From assembly GCF_016342785.1 (NCBI RefSeq), contig NZ_JAEINH010000012.1:1-64000 (forward strand): 64,000 nt of DNA. The letters are read 5' to 3'. Below the pieces are notes generated by a model. That model was not told the origin of the DNA. It made no database searches and saw only the letters and a list, made by a program, of their open reading frames with translations. How positions within the stretch are numbered: the first letter of the stretch is position 1; each line of letters begins with the position of its first letter. The position numbers and the translations under genes are program-made. This document shows positions 49,911-58,307 of the stretch, piece after piece. The DNA comes from Sanguibacter suaedae (GTDB lineage: Bacteria; Actinomycetota; Actinomycetes; Actinomycetales; Cellulomonadaceae).

Positions 49911-51437
49911 TCACCGCTCCCCCGAAACGGCGAAGCTGCGCCTGACGTCCGTCTCGTCGATCGCCGCCGCGAACTCCTTCTCGGTGACCGAGTTCAGCAG
50001 GTCGAGGGGAGATCGGTCCGAGCCGTCCGAGTTCTGCGGCAGTTCCGGGTGCGGCGTCTGCCACCAGTCCAGGAGCGCTCGGGCGACTTCGGTCGTCTCC
50101 GACCCTCCGCAGGACGAGGCGAGCTCCTTGTTGATCTCGGCGAGCGCGTCGACGATCCTCCCGTCGCGGAACTGGAAGGCCGGGTAGAACTTGGTCTCTC
50201 CGAGCTCGACCTCGATCACGACTCGGTGCTTGAGGTAGGTCCGCAGCAGGCTGCGCTGAGCGGCCTTCTTCGCTCGCGCTGCCTGAGCCGGGGTTCGAGT
50301 CCGTTCTGATTCGATCACTTCCGCTTCCGTCAACGAAGCACGGGTCTCGGCGGCGGTCATGCACTCGGCTCGGTCGAGCAGGCTCGCGGCCACCATCGGT
50401 GAGCGGCCGAGCGCGAAGGCCCGGTCCCAGATCGGGCTGCTCCGCCAGTCGTCCGGGAATCCGAGCTGCGCCATGCCGAAGCCGACGGCGCGGGACTGCT
50501 CCTCGATGAAGTCGGTCAGGTCCACGACGTCGCCCTTCTCCGGCGCGATGCTCAGCAGGAGGTGGCGCATGACGAGCAACACGCCGTAGAGCCTGTTGCT
50601 AGTGCCGCGGTCCGCGAGCGGCGCGAGCAGGTCGTCGGCATCTTTTCGAGCCTGTCCCGGCGCGTCGATGATCACATCGAACGCGCGGTTCCACAGGCGG
50701 CCGTAGTGCGCGCAGATGTTCCGCACGTTCCTGAGGTTGTTCAGCCAGTTCCCGAGGGCACCGCGGTCCCCGTGGCCGTCGGCGGTGCGGACTTGGAACC
50801 GGGCTGCGAGGATCTCCTGGTCGGACTGCAGCATCAGGTCATAGAGACTGCCCAGCACGCCGAAGGACATCACCTCCGTGGCCACCCAGATGGGCAGGTG
50901 GGGACCGTACTGCTGGCGGAAGTGCACGACGAAGTCGCCGCGGGCGCGCTTCTCGTGCCGGTCGTACTCCTCGAGCCACTCACGGTATGCGGTGGTCGGC
51001 TCGAGCGGCATGTTGGGATTTTTCTGCGTCGTCGCGCCGAGCGCCCAGGGGTGCCTGTGCGCGAACGTGTCTACCCTGCCGAGCCGGTGGCCGATGAAGA
51101 ACCTGAAGGCTGTCTCGATGGTGCTGAGGATGTCGCTGAGGCGCATGCGGAGCTCATGGTCGAACTCGTACAGCGAGACCACGTGCGCGAGGCGGGTACC
51201 GGGTACGAACGTGTCCAGGCGGATCTCTCGGCCTTCTTCGTCGAACCGGTGCGCGGCAGGCGCAGGCCGGTCGCGGTAGAGGTGCCAGTAGCCCGACAGC
51301 CGGTAGTAGCCGTAGCGCTCCAGGACGTCGGCCGCGTAGGCGTCGTCACCGCAGTCCATGCCCCGCCCGCGCAGCCGACGGATCTGTTCGGGGACCGTGA
51401 GGAACGGCTTCGCGTAGGTGCTGTTCGGGGTCGTCAC
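49911..51437 (-). CDS. Abi-family (HEPN) protein fused to a Xre/MbcA/ParS-like C-terminal domain
   Basis: The 508-residue protein has an Abi_2 (AbiD/AbiF) domain in residues 1-330. Typical stretches are FLTVPEQIRRLRGRGM, LERYGYYRLSGYWHLYR, SLYEFDHELRMRLSDIL, and the HEPN RNase motif R-x4-H in RNVRNICAHYGRLWNR near residue 237. A linker rich in Ala, Arg and Lys (about 375-395) joins it to a tail of about 110 residues. That tail has FYPAFQFRDGRIVDAL, ARALLDWWQTPHPELP and RSPLDLL, which recall the C-terminal half of MbcA/ParS-type antitoxins. Abi proteins abort phage infection by RNA cleavage; here the inhibitor-like part would be on the same chain. The Abi domain is firm; the tail assignment is inference. 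Confidence 0.8.
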   Translation of the reverse strand: MTTPNSTYAKPFLTVPEQIRRLRGRGMDCGDDAYAADVLERYGYYRLSGYWHLYRDRPAPAAHRFDEEGREIRLDTFVPGTRLAHVVSLYEFDHELRMRLSDILSTIETAFRFFIGHRLGRVDTFAHRHPWALGATTQKNPNMPLEPTTAYREWLEEYDRHEKRARGDFVVHFRQQYGPHLPIWVATEVMSFGVLGSLYDLMLQSDQEILAARFQVRTADGHGDRGALGNWLNNLRNVRNICAHYGRLWNRAFDVIIDAPGQARKDADDLLAPLADRGTSNRLYGVLLVMRHLLLSIAPEKGDVVDLTDFIEEQSRAVGFGMAQLGFPDDWRSSPIWDRAFALGRSPMVAASLLDRAECMTAAETRASLTEAEVIESERTRTPAQAARAKKAAQRSLLRTYLKHRVVIEVELGETKFYPAFQFRDGRIVDALAEINKELASSCGGSETTEVARALLDWWQTPHPELPQNSDGSDRSPLDLLNSVTEKEFAAAIDETDVRRSFAVSGER

Positions 51438-51481
51438 GTGTGCATCGTCCTGGCGTCCCCGACACCGGGGGTAGAAAGAGA

Positions 51482-51516
51482 ACAGGCCCGCGTCTCATCT
51501 AGAGAAGCGAGCCTGT
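51482..51516 (-). terminator. Imperfect hairpin terminator
   Basis: ACAGGCCCGCGTCTC (51482-51496) pairs at 13 of 15 positions with 51502-51516, loop of five. It lies between the small membrane protein gene and the abi gene, so the abi gene probably has its own promoter. Confidence 0.65.
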
Positions 51517-51571
51517 CGTGTTACGTCGAGGATATGGGTTCCACCAGTGCCGGTCAAACACGGCGCGACCG

Positions 51572-51790
51572 TCACCGGCGCGAGCTGGGGGCCCTCCTCC
51601 ACCGCTCCGAGAACCAGTGCCGCCCGATCCGCACCACACCCACGAGCGCGCAGACGTACCCCACGAGGAGAATCAGCCCGAGGCCGATATCCCCCTCTTC
51701 CACGACGCCGATCAGGAGAAGGACTCCGTACACGGCGATCAGCACCGCGCCGACGATCAGGGTGGCGGTGCCGGGCATCCGTGGGCTCAT
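51572..51790 (-). CDS. Small membrane protein (72 aa)
   Basis: This 72-residue protein has two membrane segments (TATLIVGAVLIAVYGVLLLI and IGLGLILLVGYVCALVGVV) joined by VEEGD, and a basic C-terminal tail (RHWFSERWRRAPSSRR). ATG 51790 is used; ATG 51778 would shorten it by four residues. It is probably a DUF-type two-helix protein of unknown function. It lies downstream of a lipoprotein gene on the same strand (47-base gap). Confidence 0.65.
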   Translation of the reverse strand: MSPRMPGTATLIVGAVLIAVYGVLLLIGVVEEGDIGLGLILLVGYVCALVGVVRIGRHWFSERWRRAPSSRR

Positions 51791-51837
51791 GCGCTCCACG
51801 ATAAGCAGGCGGCACCGCCCCCCGTGTGACCAGGCCG

Positions 51838-52716
51838 TCAGAGGCCGATCTCGTGGATCTCCGTGTAGACCGGCTGCAGCATGGCGATCTCCCACGTCAC
51901 GACGTCGTCGTAGTTGCTCAGCGGGACCTGGTTGCGGACGTTCATCGACGAGTCGCCACCACCCGCAAGGGTCTCGACCGTCGCCGTCTCACCGTCCTCG
52001 ACGGGTTCGATCACGGTGGTTCCCTTGGCGATGACGTCGCCCTCGGCGTCCAGTCCTACGATGGTCACCGTGTCGTCATCCGCGCTGGCGATGCGGTCGG
52101 GCATCTGGGCGTTGCGCCCGATCATCGTGATGTGCGAGACGAGCTTGGCGGTCGCTCCCGTCCCGACGACTCCCTCGACGTCGAGCTCGGTCTCGTAGTA
52201 GTCCAGGAGCGGCGCGCGGGACAACGAGTACACCGACGGGGTGATGTCCGAGGTCGGCGTCGCGTCCTCGGAGTCGCCCGAGAATTCCGTGAGGACCTCC
52301 AGGTCGAACGCCTGGGCGTGGTAGGACTGCCCTGGGTCGAGCGGGATCGTGAGGTCCTCGTTGCCGGTGTCCCCACCCTCGACGGCAGCATCGAGCTTGA
52401 CGATGAACACGCAGGGCTTGTCGGACACGTTCGTGATAGTCACCGGGAAGTAGTGCCGCCACTCACGGTCGAGGTCCTCGGCCCACTCGTCGGACGCCGC
52501 GGCCATCTCGCCGAACGTCACCTCGAGCTCGTCCGTGACGTCACCCTGCTCGCACCACGGGTTGTCGCCCTCGGTGGCCTCCGTGCCCTCAGCGGCCGTC
52601 GCGGTCTCCGTGGCGGACGCGGCACCGGCCGCAGGCTTGGGGTCCGAACCACCCGAGCACCCCACGAGTACCGACGCGGCCAGCCCGCACACAAGTGCCT
52701 TGTGCCAGTTCTTCAT
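51838..52716 (-). CDS. Lipoprotein of unknown function
   Basis: The 292-residue product begins with a lipoprotein signal peptide (MKNWHKALVCGLAASVLVGC) with the lipidated Cys at residue 20. A low-complexity Ala/Thr/Glu linker of about 30 residues follows, then a soluble domain. That domain has WRHYFPVTITNVSDKPCVFIV, a DUF4352-like immunoglobulin-type strand pattern, and an intramolecular pair of Cys (in NPWCEQ and DKPCVF). The start is ATG 52716, with GGAG 10 bases upstream. It has no recognised partner except the small membrane protein gene downstream. Confidence 0.8.
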   Translation of the reverse strand: MKNWHKALVCGLAASVLVGCSGGSDPKPAAGAASATETATAAEGTEATEGDNPWCEQGDVTDELEVTFGEMAAASDEWAEDLDREWRHYFPVTITNVSDKPCVFIVKLDAAVEGGDTGNEDLTIPLDPGQSYHAQAFDLEVLTEFSGDSEDATPTSDITPSVYSLSRAPLLDYYETELDVEGVVGTGATAKLVSHITMIGRNAQMPDRIASADDDTVTIVGLDAEGDVIAKGTTVIEPVEDGETATVETLAGGGDSSMNVRNQVPLSNYDDVVTWEIAMLQPVYTEIHEIGL

Positions 52717-52879
52717 GAGGTCATGCTCCGTTCGATGTCGATCAATCTCGTCGCGCACGCCCTCCGGCGCACGGTACTGCCCGGCGGCGAGCGGACGCAG
52801 GGAGCGTGATAGCGCCCTAGGAGGGTACCGAAGTCCATGACCGCACCAGGCAGGGCTTCCGTCCCCTCCGTGAGCAAGG

Positions 52880-54400
52880 TCAGCGCAGCCGCGCCTCCGC
52901 GGCCGCCCAGTGGTGCTCGTCGACCCCTGACTGCCCGGGCTCGTACCGGACGAGCCCGGCACCGCGCGCCCCGACGGCACGCAGGTCCGCGAGCGACCCG
53001 TGGAGAACACCCACGGCCCGCGCCTGGACCAGAACGTTCCCGAGCGCCGCACCCTCGACGGGCCCGGCGACCACGGGCAGTCCGGTCGCGTCGGCGGTGA
53101 GCCGGCACAGGAGGGTGTTACGCACTCCCCCGCCGACCACGTGGACCACGTCGACCTCACGGCCCGCGAGCGCGCACGCCTCGCTCACGGCGCGTCGGTA
53201 GGCGAGGGCGAGGGAGTCGAGGATGCAGCGGACGGTCTCGGCCTGGGACTGGGGTGGTGTCTGGCCGGTGCGCGTGGCGGCTGCGGCGATGCGGTCGGGC
53301 ATGTCGCCGGGGGCGAGGAACTCGGGCGAGTCGGCGTCGATGACCACGGTGAGCGGGGGGACCTGGGCGGCGGCTGCCAGGAGGTCGGGGAGGTCGGCGG
53401 GGAGGCCGGCAGCGGCCCAGGTGCGCAGGCACTCCTGGAGGAGCCAGAGGCCCATGACGTTGCGCAGGTACCGGACGGTGCCGTCGACGCCGAGCTCGTT
53501 GGTGAAGTTGGCGTCCTGGCTCTCGGGGGTGAGGACGGGGGCGTCGAGCTCGAGGCCGACGAGGGACCACGTGCCGCAGGAGACGTACGCGAAGCGTTCG
53601 GTCTGGGCGGGGACGGCGACGACGGCGGACGCCGTGTCGTGCGACCCGACGGCGACGAGCGGGATCCCGGCGGGAAGTCCCAGGCCGTGCGCGACGTCGT
53701 CGAGGACAGGCCCCAGCACCTGGCCGGGTTCCACGAGGGGTGGCAGGAGGTGCGCGAAGTCCCCGACGTGCACGGCGAGGCGCGCCAGCAGGCCCGTGGC
53801 CCACTCGCGTCGTCGCACGTCGAGCAGGCCCGTGGTCGACGCGTTGGTCACCTCGGCGACGCGCCGGCCGGTGAGCCAGTAGCCGAGGAGGTCGGGCACG
53901 AGGAGCATGTCTCGTGCTGCGGCGAGCTGCGCGGTCCGCGCGGCGGCCGCGAGCTGGAACTCGGTGTTGAACGGCTGGGTCTGCAGGCCATTCACCGCGT
54001 AGTGGTCCCGGGCCGGGACGCGCTCGTAGACGCGTTCCGGCACCCCGTCGGTCCGGGTGTCGCGGTAGTGGACGGGGTTCCCGAGGAGGACCCCGTCGGC
54101 GTCGAGGAGGCCGTGGTCCACGGCCCAGGAGTCGATGCCGACGCCCGCCAGCCGGTCACCGCGCGTGTGTGCCTCGCGGCCGGCGGCCCGCAGGCCGTCG
54201 AGGACCCCCTGGTGGAGGCGCAGCACGTCCCAGTGCAGCGTGCCCCGCACGTCGACCGGGCCGTTGGGGAACCGGTTGACCTCGTGGAGCTCGACGCGCG
54301 GCTCGGCACCGCCGAGCACCCGCCCCACGATGACGCGCCCGCTCGACGCCCCGAGGTCGACCGCGACGAAAGCGTCGGCCCCCTGCCGTGCGGGCGTCAC
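52880..54400 (-). CDS. rhaB: Rhamnulokinase
   Basis: The 506-residue protein is a FGGY-family kinase that phosphorylates L-rhamnulose at O-1. It begins with FVAVDLGASSGRVIVGRV, the P-loop-like phosphate site. The rhamnulokinase block LHEVNRFPNGPVDVRGTLHW, IDSWAVDHGLLDADG, GSHDTASAVVAVP with the catalytic Asp, and VSCGTWSLVGLE follow. The ATP site is VHVVGGGVRNTLLCRLTAD. Length is close to RhaB (489 in E. coli). The GTG start at 54400 overlaps the stop of the aldolase-dehydrogenase gene by four bases. It is the last gene of the rhaI operon. Confidence 0.95.
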   Translation of the reverse strand: MTPARQGADAFVAVDLGASSGRVIVGRVLGGAEPRVELHEVNRFPNGPVDVRGTLHWDVLRLHQGVLDGLRAAGREAHTRGDRLAGVGIDSWAVDHGLLDADGVLLGNPVHYRDTRTDGVPERVYERVPARDHYAVNGLQTQPFNTEFQLAAAARTAQLAAARDMLLVPDLLGYWLTGRRVAEVTNASTTGLLDVRRREWATGLLARLAVHVGDFAHLLPPLVEPGQVLGPVLDDVAHGLGLPAGIPLVAVGSHDTASAVVAVPAQTERFAYVSCGTWSLVGLELDAPVLTPESQDANFTNELGVDGTVRYLRNVMGLWLLQECLRTWAAAGLPADLPDLLAAAAQVPPLTVVIDADSPEFLAPGDMPDRIAAAATRTGQTPPQSQAETVRCILDSLALAYRRAVSEACALAGREVDVVHVVGGGVRNTLLCRLTADATGLPVVAGPVEGAALGNVLVQARAVGVLHGSLADLRAVGARGAGLVRYEPGQSGVDEHHWAAAEARLR

Positions 54401-56481
54401 CGGAGGAACGCGGCGGCGACCCCCGAGTCCACGGGCACGTGCAGGCCGGTGGTCTGGGAGAGGTCCGGCCCGGTGAGGGCGAACACGGCGGCGGCGACGT
54501 GCTCCGGGAGCACCTCGCGCTTGAGGAGCGTGCGCTGGGCGTAGTACGCGCCCAGCTCCTCCTCGGGCACCCCGTACACGGCGGCACGCTTGGCGCCCCA
54601 CCCGCCGGCGAAGATGCCGGAGCCGCGAACCACGCCGTCGGGGTTGACGCCGTTGACGCGGATGCCGTGCTCGCCGAGCTCCGCGGCGAGGAGGCGCACC
54701 TGGTGGGCCTGGTCCGCCTTGGTGGCGGAGTAGGCGATGTTGTTGGGCCCCGCGAAGAGGGCGTTCTTGGAGGCGATGTACACAATGTCGCCGCCCATGC
54801 GCTGGGCGATCATGGCGCGCGCCGCCTCGCGGGCGACGAGGAACGACCCCTTGGCCATGACGTCGTGCTGGAGGTCCCAGTCCTTGCCGGTGGTCTCCAG
54901 CAGCGGCTTCGAGATGGACAGGCCCGCGTTGTTCACCACGAGGTCCACGCCACCGAAGGCCAGCGCCGCCTCGTCGACGAGGGCCGCGACGTCGTCCTCG
55001 CTCGTGACGTCCGCACGGACCGCGACGGCCACGTCGGGCCCGCCGAGCTGCTCGGCGACGCGCTTCGCGCCCTCGAGGTCGATGTCCGCGACGACGACGC
55101 ACGCGCCCTCCGCCGCGAGACGCTCCGCGATGGCCTTCCCGATGCCCGACCCGGCACCCGTGACGAGCGCCACCCGTGTGGCGAGGGCCTTGGGCGCGGG
55201 CATGCGCTGGAGCTTGGCCTCCTCGAGGGCCCAGTACTCGATGCGGAACTTCTCCGCCTCGTCGATGGGCGCGTACGTGGAGATCGCCTCGGCGCCCCGC
55301 ATGACGTTGATGGCGTTGACGTAGAACTCCCCCGCCACGCGGGCGGTCTGCTTGTTCTTCCCGAAGGAGAACATCCCGACGCCCGGGACGAGGACGATCG
55401 CCGGGTCCGCGCCGCGCATGGCGGGCGACGCGTCGTCGGCGTTGCGCTCGTAGTAGCCCGCGTAGTCGGCGCGGTACGCCTCGTGGAGCTCGGTCAGGCG
55501 GGCCGTGATCTCCTCGACCGTCGCGGTCGCGGGGAGGTCCACGACGAGCGGCTTGACCTTGGTGCGCAGGAAGTGGTCCGGGCAGCTGGTGCCCAGCTCG
55601 GCGAGCGGCCCGAGCTTCTCGCGGGCGAGCAGGTCGAGGACCTCGCCGGAGTCGGTGAAGTGCCCCACCTGCGGGGCGTCGTGGCTCGCGATGCCGCGGA
55701 CCACGGGCGCCAGGCGCGCGGCCTTCGCGCGCCGCTCGTCGGCCGGGAGCGCGCCGTACCCGTCGCGCTCCGCACCGAAGGGGTGCTCGCCCGCCTCCGC
55801 GAGGCGGGCCGTGCGGGCCGCCACGAACTCCTCGGCGGTGCGGATGATCTCGAGGCTGCGGGCCTCGACCTCCTCGCTCGTGGCGCCCCAGGCGGTGATG
55901 CCGTGCCCGCCGAGGATGCACCCGATGGCCTGGGGGTTCGCCTCGCGGACCGCCGCGATGTCGAGGCCCAGCTGGAAGCCGGGGCGCCGCCACGGCACCC
56001 AGGCGACACGGTCGCCGAAGCACTCGGCCGTGAGGGCCTCGCCGTCCGCCGCGGTGGCCAGGGCGATCCCGGAGTCGGGGTGCAGGTGGTCCACGTGCTC
56101 CGCGCCGACGAGGCCGTGCATCGCCGTGTCGATGGACGGCGCGGCACCACCCTTCCCGTGGAGGCAGTAGTCGAACGCCGCGACCATCTCGTCCTCGCGC
56201 TCCACGCCCGGGTACACGCCCACGAGGGCGCGCAGCCGGTCCAGGCGCAGGACCGCGAGGTTCTTCTCGGTGAGCGTCCCGAGGTCCCCGCCGGAACCCT
56301 TGACCCACAGGAGCTCCACCGGCTCCCCCGTCACCGGGTCCGTCCGGGTCCCCTTGGCGGACGTGTTCCCACCGGCGTAGTTCGTGTTCCGCGGGTCGGC
56401 ACCCAGGCGGTTGGAGCGGGCGACGAGATCGGCCGCCGCGTCCTGCGTCGAGGGGGTCGTGGAGGTCGTGGTGTCGGTCAT
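54397..56481 (-). CDS. rhaEW: Bifunctional rhamnulose-1-phosphate aldolase / lactaldehyde dehydrogenase
   Basis: This 694-residue fusion has an N-terminal class II aldolase domain (about 1-420) and a C-terminal SDR (about 430-694). Aldolase evidence is YAGGNTSAKGT, the zinc motif EHVDHLHPDSGIAL and GCILGGHGITAWG. The SDR has VTGAGSGIGKAIAERL, NNAGLSISKPLL and YSATKADQAH with Tyr and Lys. In Rhizobium, Streptomyces and Bacillus this fused enzyme cleaves L-rhamnulose-1-phosphate to DHAP and L-lactaldehyde and oxidises the latter to lactate. ATG 56481 is four bases after the rhaI stop. The symbol follows B. subtilis yuxG (rhaEW) usage. Confidence 0.95.
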   Translation of the reverse strand: MTDTTTSTTPSTQDAAADLVARSNRLGADPRNTNYAGGNTSAKGTRTDPVTGEPVELLWVKGSGGDLGTLTEKNLAVLRLDRLRALVGVYPGVEREDEMVAAFDYCLHGKGGAAPSIDTAMHGLVGAEHVDHLHPDSGIALATAADGEALTAECFGDRVAWVPWRRPGFQLGLDIAAVREANPQAIGCILGGHGITAWGATSEEVEARSLEIIRTAEEFVAARTARLAEAGEHPFGAERDGYGALPADERRAKAARLAPVVRGIASHDAPQVGHFTDSGEVLDLLAREKLGPLAELGTSCPDHFLRTKVKPLVVDLPATATVEEITARLTELHEAYRADYAGYYERNADDASPAMRGADPAIVLVPGVGMFSFGKNKQTARVAGEFYVNAINVMRGAEAISTYAPIDEAEKFRIEYWALEEAKLQRMPAPKALATRVALVTGAGSGIGKAIAERLAAEGACVVVADIDLEGAKRVAEQLGGPDVAVAVRADVTSEDDVAALVDEAALAFGGVDLVVNNAGLSISKPLLETTGKDWDLQHDVMAKGSFLVAREAARAMIAQRMGGDIVYIASKNALFAGPNNIAYSATKADQAHQVRLLAAELGEHGIRVNGVNPDGVVRGSGIFAGGWGAKRAAVYGVPEEELGAYYAQRTLLKREVLPEHVAAAVFALTGPDLSQTTGLHVPVDSGVAAAFLR

Positions 56482-56485
56482 CGGT

Positions 56486-57673
56486 TCAGGCTCCCCATCC
56501 GGCCTGCGCGCCACCGACGCGCTCGGCCACGATCTTCTCGGTGTACCCCGAGGCCGCGAAGGCGGTCAGCGGGTCGGGTGCGAGACCCTGGGACTCGCGG
56601 AGCTCGGCCAGGAGCCCGCGGACGTCGGTGTTGTACGCGTCCATGAGCGCGCCGTTGGCGCCGAGCACGTCGCCCGACCGCTGCGCCGCCTCGAGGACCT
56701 CGGTGTCCACGAGGAGCGCCTTGGCGGTGGCCTCCTGGACGTTCATCACGGACCGGATCTGCGCCGGGATCTTGGGCTCGATGTTGTGGCACTGGTCGAG
56801 CATGAAGTTCACGCCCGAGTCCGGGGCGAGGGCCCCGGCGGACACGATCTCATGCATGATCCGGAACAGCTGGAAGGGGTCGGCCGACCCGACCATGAGG
56901 TCGTCGTCCGCGTAGAACCGCGAGTTGAAGTCGAACGCCCCGAGGCGCCCCTGGCGCAGCAGCTGGGCGACGATGAACTCGATGTTGGTCCCCGGCGCGT
57001 GGTGCCCGGTGTCGAGGACCACGACGGCGCGGTCCCCGAGCGCGAGGCAGTGCAGCAGCGCGGTGCCCCAGTCGGGGATGTCCATCGAGTAGAACGCCGG
57101 CTCGAAGAACTTGTACTCGACGACGAGGCGGTGCTCCGGGTCGAGGGCCGCGTAGATCTCCTGCAGCCCCTCGGCGAGGCGGTCCTGGCGGGCGCGGAGG
57201 TTGTCCTGGCCGGGGTAGTTCAGGCCGTCGGGCAACCAGAGCTTGAGGTCCGTGGACCCGGTGGCCCGCATGACGTCGATGCACCGCATGTGGTGCTCGA
57301 CGGCCTTCTTCCGCACGGCCGGGTCCGGGTGCGTGAGGGACCCGAGCATGTACTCGTCGTCCTGGAAGAGGTTCGAGTTGATGGCGCCGATGGTCACGCC
57401 GAGGTCCGCCGCGTGGGCGGCGAGCGCCTCGTAGTCGTCGACGAGGTCCCACGGGATGTGCAGCGAGACGCGCGGGGCGGCACCGGTGTACCGGTGCACC
57501 TGGGCGGCGTCGGCGATCTTCTCGAACGGGTCCCGGGGGACGCCCTGCTGGGCGAACACCTTGAAGCGGGTCCCGGAGTTGCCGAACGCCCAGGAGGGCA
57601 GCTCGATCGTCTGTGCCAGGAGGGATTCGCGCGCCTCGTCGGTCAGCCGCAGGCGCGGGTCGTGTGCCACCAT
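56486..57673 (-). CDS. rhaI: L-rhamnose isomerase
   Basis: The 395-residue product is the Pseudomonas stutzeri/Streptomyces type of rhamnose isomerase, which converts L-rhamnose to L-rhamnulose. Characteristic stretches are ELPSWAFGNSGTRFKVF, SLHIPWDLVDDYEAL, LWLPDGLNYPGQDNLRAR, the metal-binding VEYKFFEPAFYSMDIPDWG and LDTGHHAPGTNIEFIV. ATG 57673 is used because GGAGAG lies seven bases upstream; GTG 57685 is possible. It is the first gene of rhaI-rhaEW-rhaB. A promoter with an operator at the transcription start is just upstream. Confidence 0.95.
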   Translation of the reverse strand: MVAHDPRLRLTDEARESLLAQTIELPSWAFGNSGTRFKVFAQQGVPRDPFEKIADAAQVHRYTGAAPRVSLHIPWDLVDDYEALAAHAADLGVTIGAINSNLFQDDEYMLGSLTHPDPAVRKKAVEHHMRCIDVMRATGSTDLKLWLPDGLNYPGQDNLRARQDRLAEGLQEIYAALDPEHRLVVEYKFFEPAFYSMDIPDWGTALLHCLALGDRAVVVLDTGHHAPGTNIEFIVAQLLRQGRLGAFDFNSRFYADDDLMVGSADPFQLFRIMHEIVSAGALAPDSGVNFMLDQCHNIEPKIPAQIRSVMNVQEATAKALLVDTEVLEAAQRSGDVLGANGALMDAYNTDVRGLLAELRESQGLAPDPLTAFAASGYTEKIVAERVGGAQAGWGA

Positions 57674-57692
57674 CGTGCTCTCCACCTCGTTG

Positions 57693-57739
57693 TGAATCGT
57701 TTCAAGCGAACTCTACGGACCCTGCGCGCACCCGGTCAA
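57693..57739 (-). promoter_or_regulatory. rhaI promoter and operator
   Basis: On the minus strand TTGACC (57739-57734), an 18-base spacer and TAGAGT (57715-57710) form a strong promoter. The palindrome TGAAACGATTCA (57704-57693) covers the expected start of transcription. The operator is identical to that at 26089-26100. Confidence 0.82.
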
Positions 57740-57753
57740 GCGCAGTTCGCGAC

Positions 57754-58116
57754 TCAGTCACCGTCCGTGAGCACCGGGAGACCCGCGTCCTCGAGCTGGC
57801 GCTCGAGGTGGAACACCTCGTCGAGGAGCACCATCCCCTCGTCCGGCCGACCCGCGTCGGACACGAAGAACTCCGCCATCTCCGCCTGCCACCGGGCGTT
57901 CACCCCGGTCGCGGCCATGGCGGCCTGGGCCGCCGCGTAGTCGTCGACGTCCACGAAGCCCACGAGACGCCCGTCCTCCGACAGGTAGAGGTGATAGTCG
58001 CGCCACCCCGCGTCGCGGAGGGCCTCGAGCATCTCCGGCCACACGGCCGCATGCCTCTCGCGGTACTCGTCCAGGCGGTCCGGCCTGACCTGGGAGACGA
58101 AGCAGACTCGAGCCAC
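57754..58116 (-). CDS. rhaM: L-rhamnose mutarotase
   Basis: This 120-residue protein interconverts the alpha and beta anomers of L-rhamnose. The RhaM fold (dimeric alpha/beta barrel) is indicated by VCFVSQVRPDRLDEYRERHA, VWPEMLEALRDAGWRDYHLY and FVDVDDYAAAQAAM; the catalytic His is in RERHAAVW. It is slightly longer than E. coli RhaM (104). GTG 58116 begins right before the first beta strand. It has its own operator-controlled promoter and precedes rhaI by 80 bases. Confidence 0.92.
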   Translation of the reverse strand: MARVCFVSQVRPDRLDEYRERHAAVWPEMLEALRDAGWRDYHLYLSEDGRLVGFVDVDDYAAAQAAMAATGVNARWQAEMAEFFVSDAGRPDEGMVLLDEVFHLERQLEDAGLPVLTDGD

Positions 58117-58180
58117 GGGGGCCTCCTCGGTGTCGCCGCCGGGGCCACCCTGCCCTCGGCGGTGCGCTACATTCGGTGTG

Positions 58181-58236
58181 TGAATCGGTTCATCGACGCG
58201 ATCGTGACGGTACGGCGTCCCCGCGTCGAGGGTCAA
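58181..58236 (-). promoter_or_regulatory. rhaM promoter and operator
   Basis: On the minus strand TTGACC (58236-58231), an 18-base spacer and TACCGT (58212-58207) form the promoter. The operator TGAATCGGTTCA (58181-58192 on the plus strand) lies just downstream of the start. On the plus strand TAGTAT at 58244-58249 could be the -10 box of the LacI gene. Confidence 0.75.
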
Positions 58237-58307
58237 GCGCCGCTAGTATCGGGCTGCCCGGGGCGCAACGGCGCGTCCCGGTGCACACCCCACCGAGAGG
58301 CCGCACG

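Noticed and set aside
50280-50310. A tRNA-like T-loop (GGTTCGAGTCC) on the plus strand
   Set aside because: It lies inside the abi coding sequence, and no matching acceptor, D or anticodon stems can be found around it.
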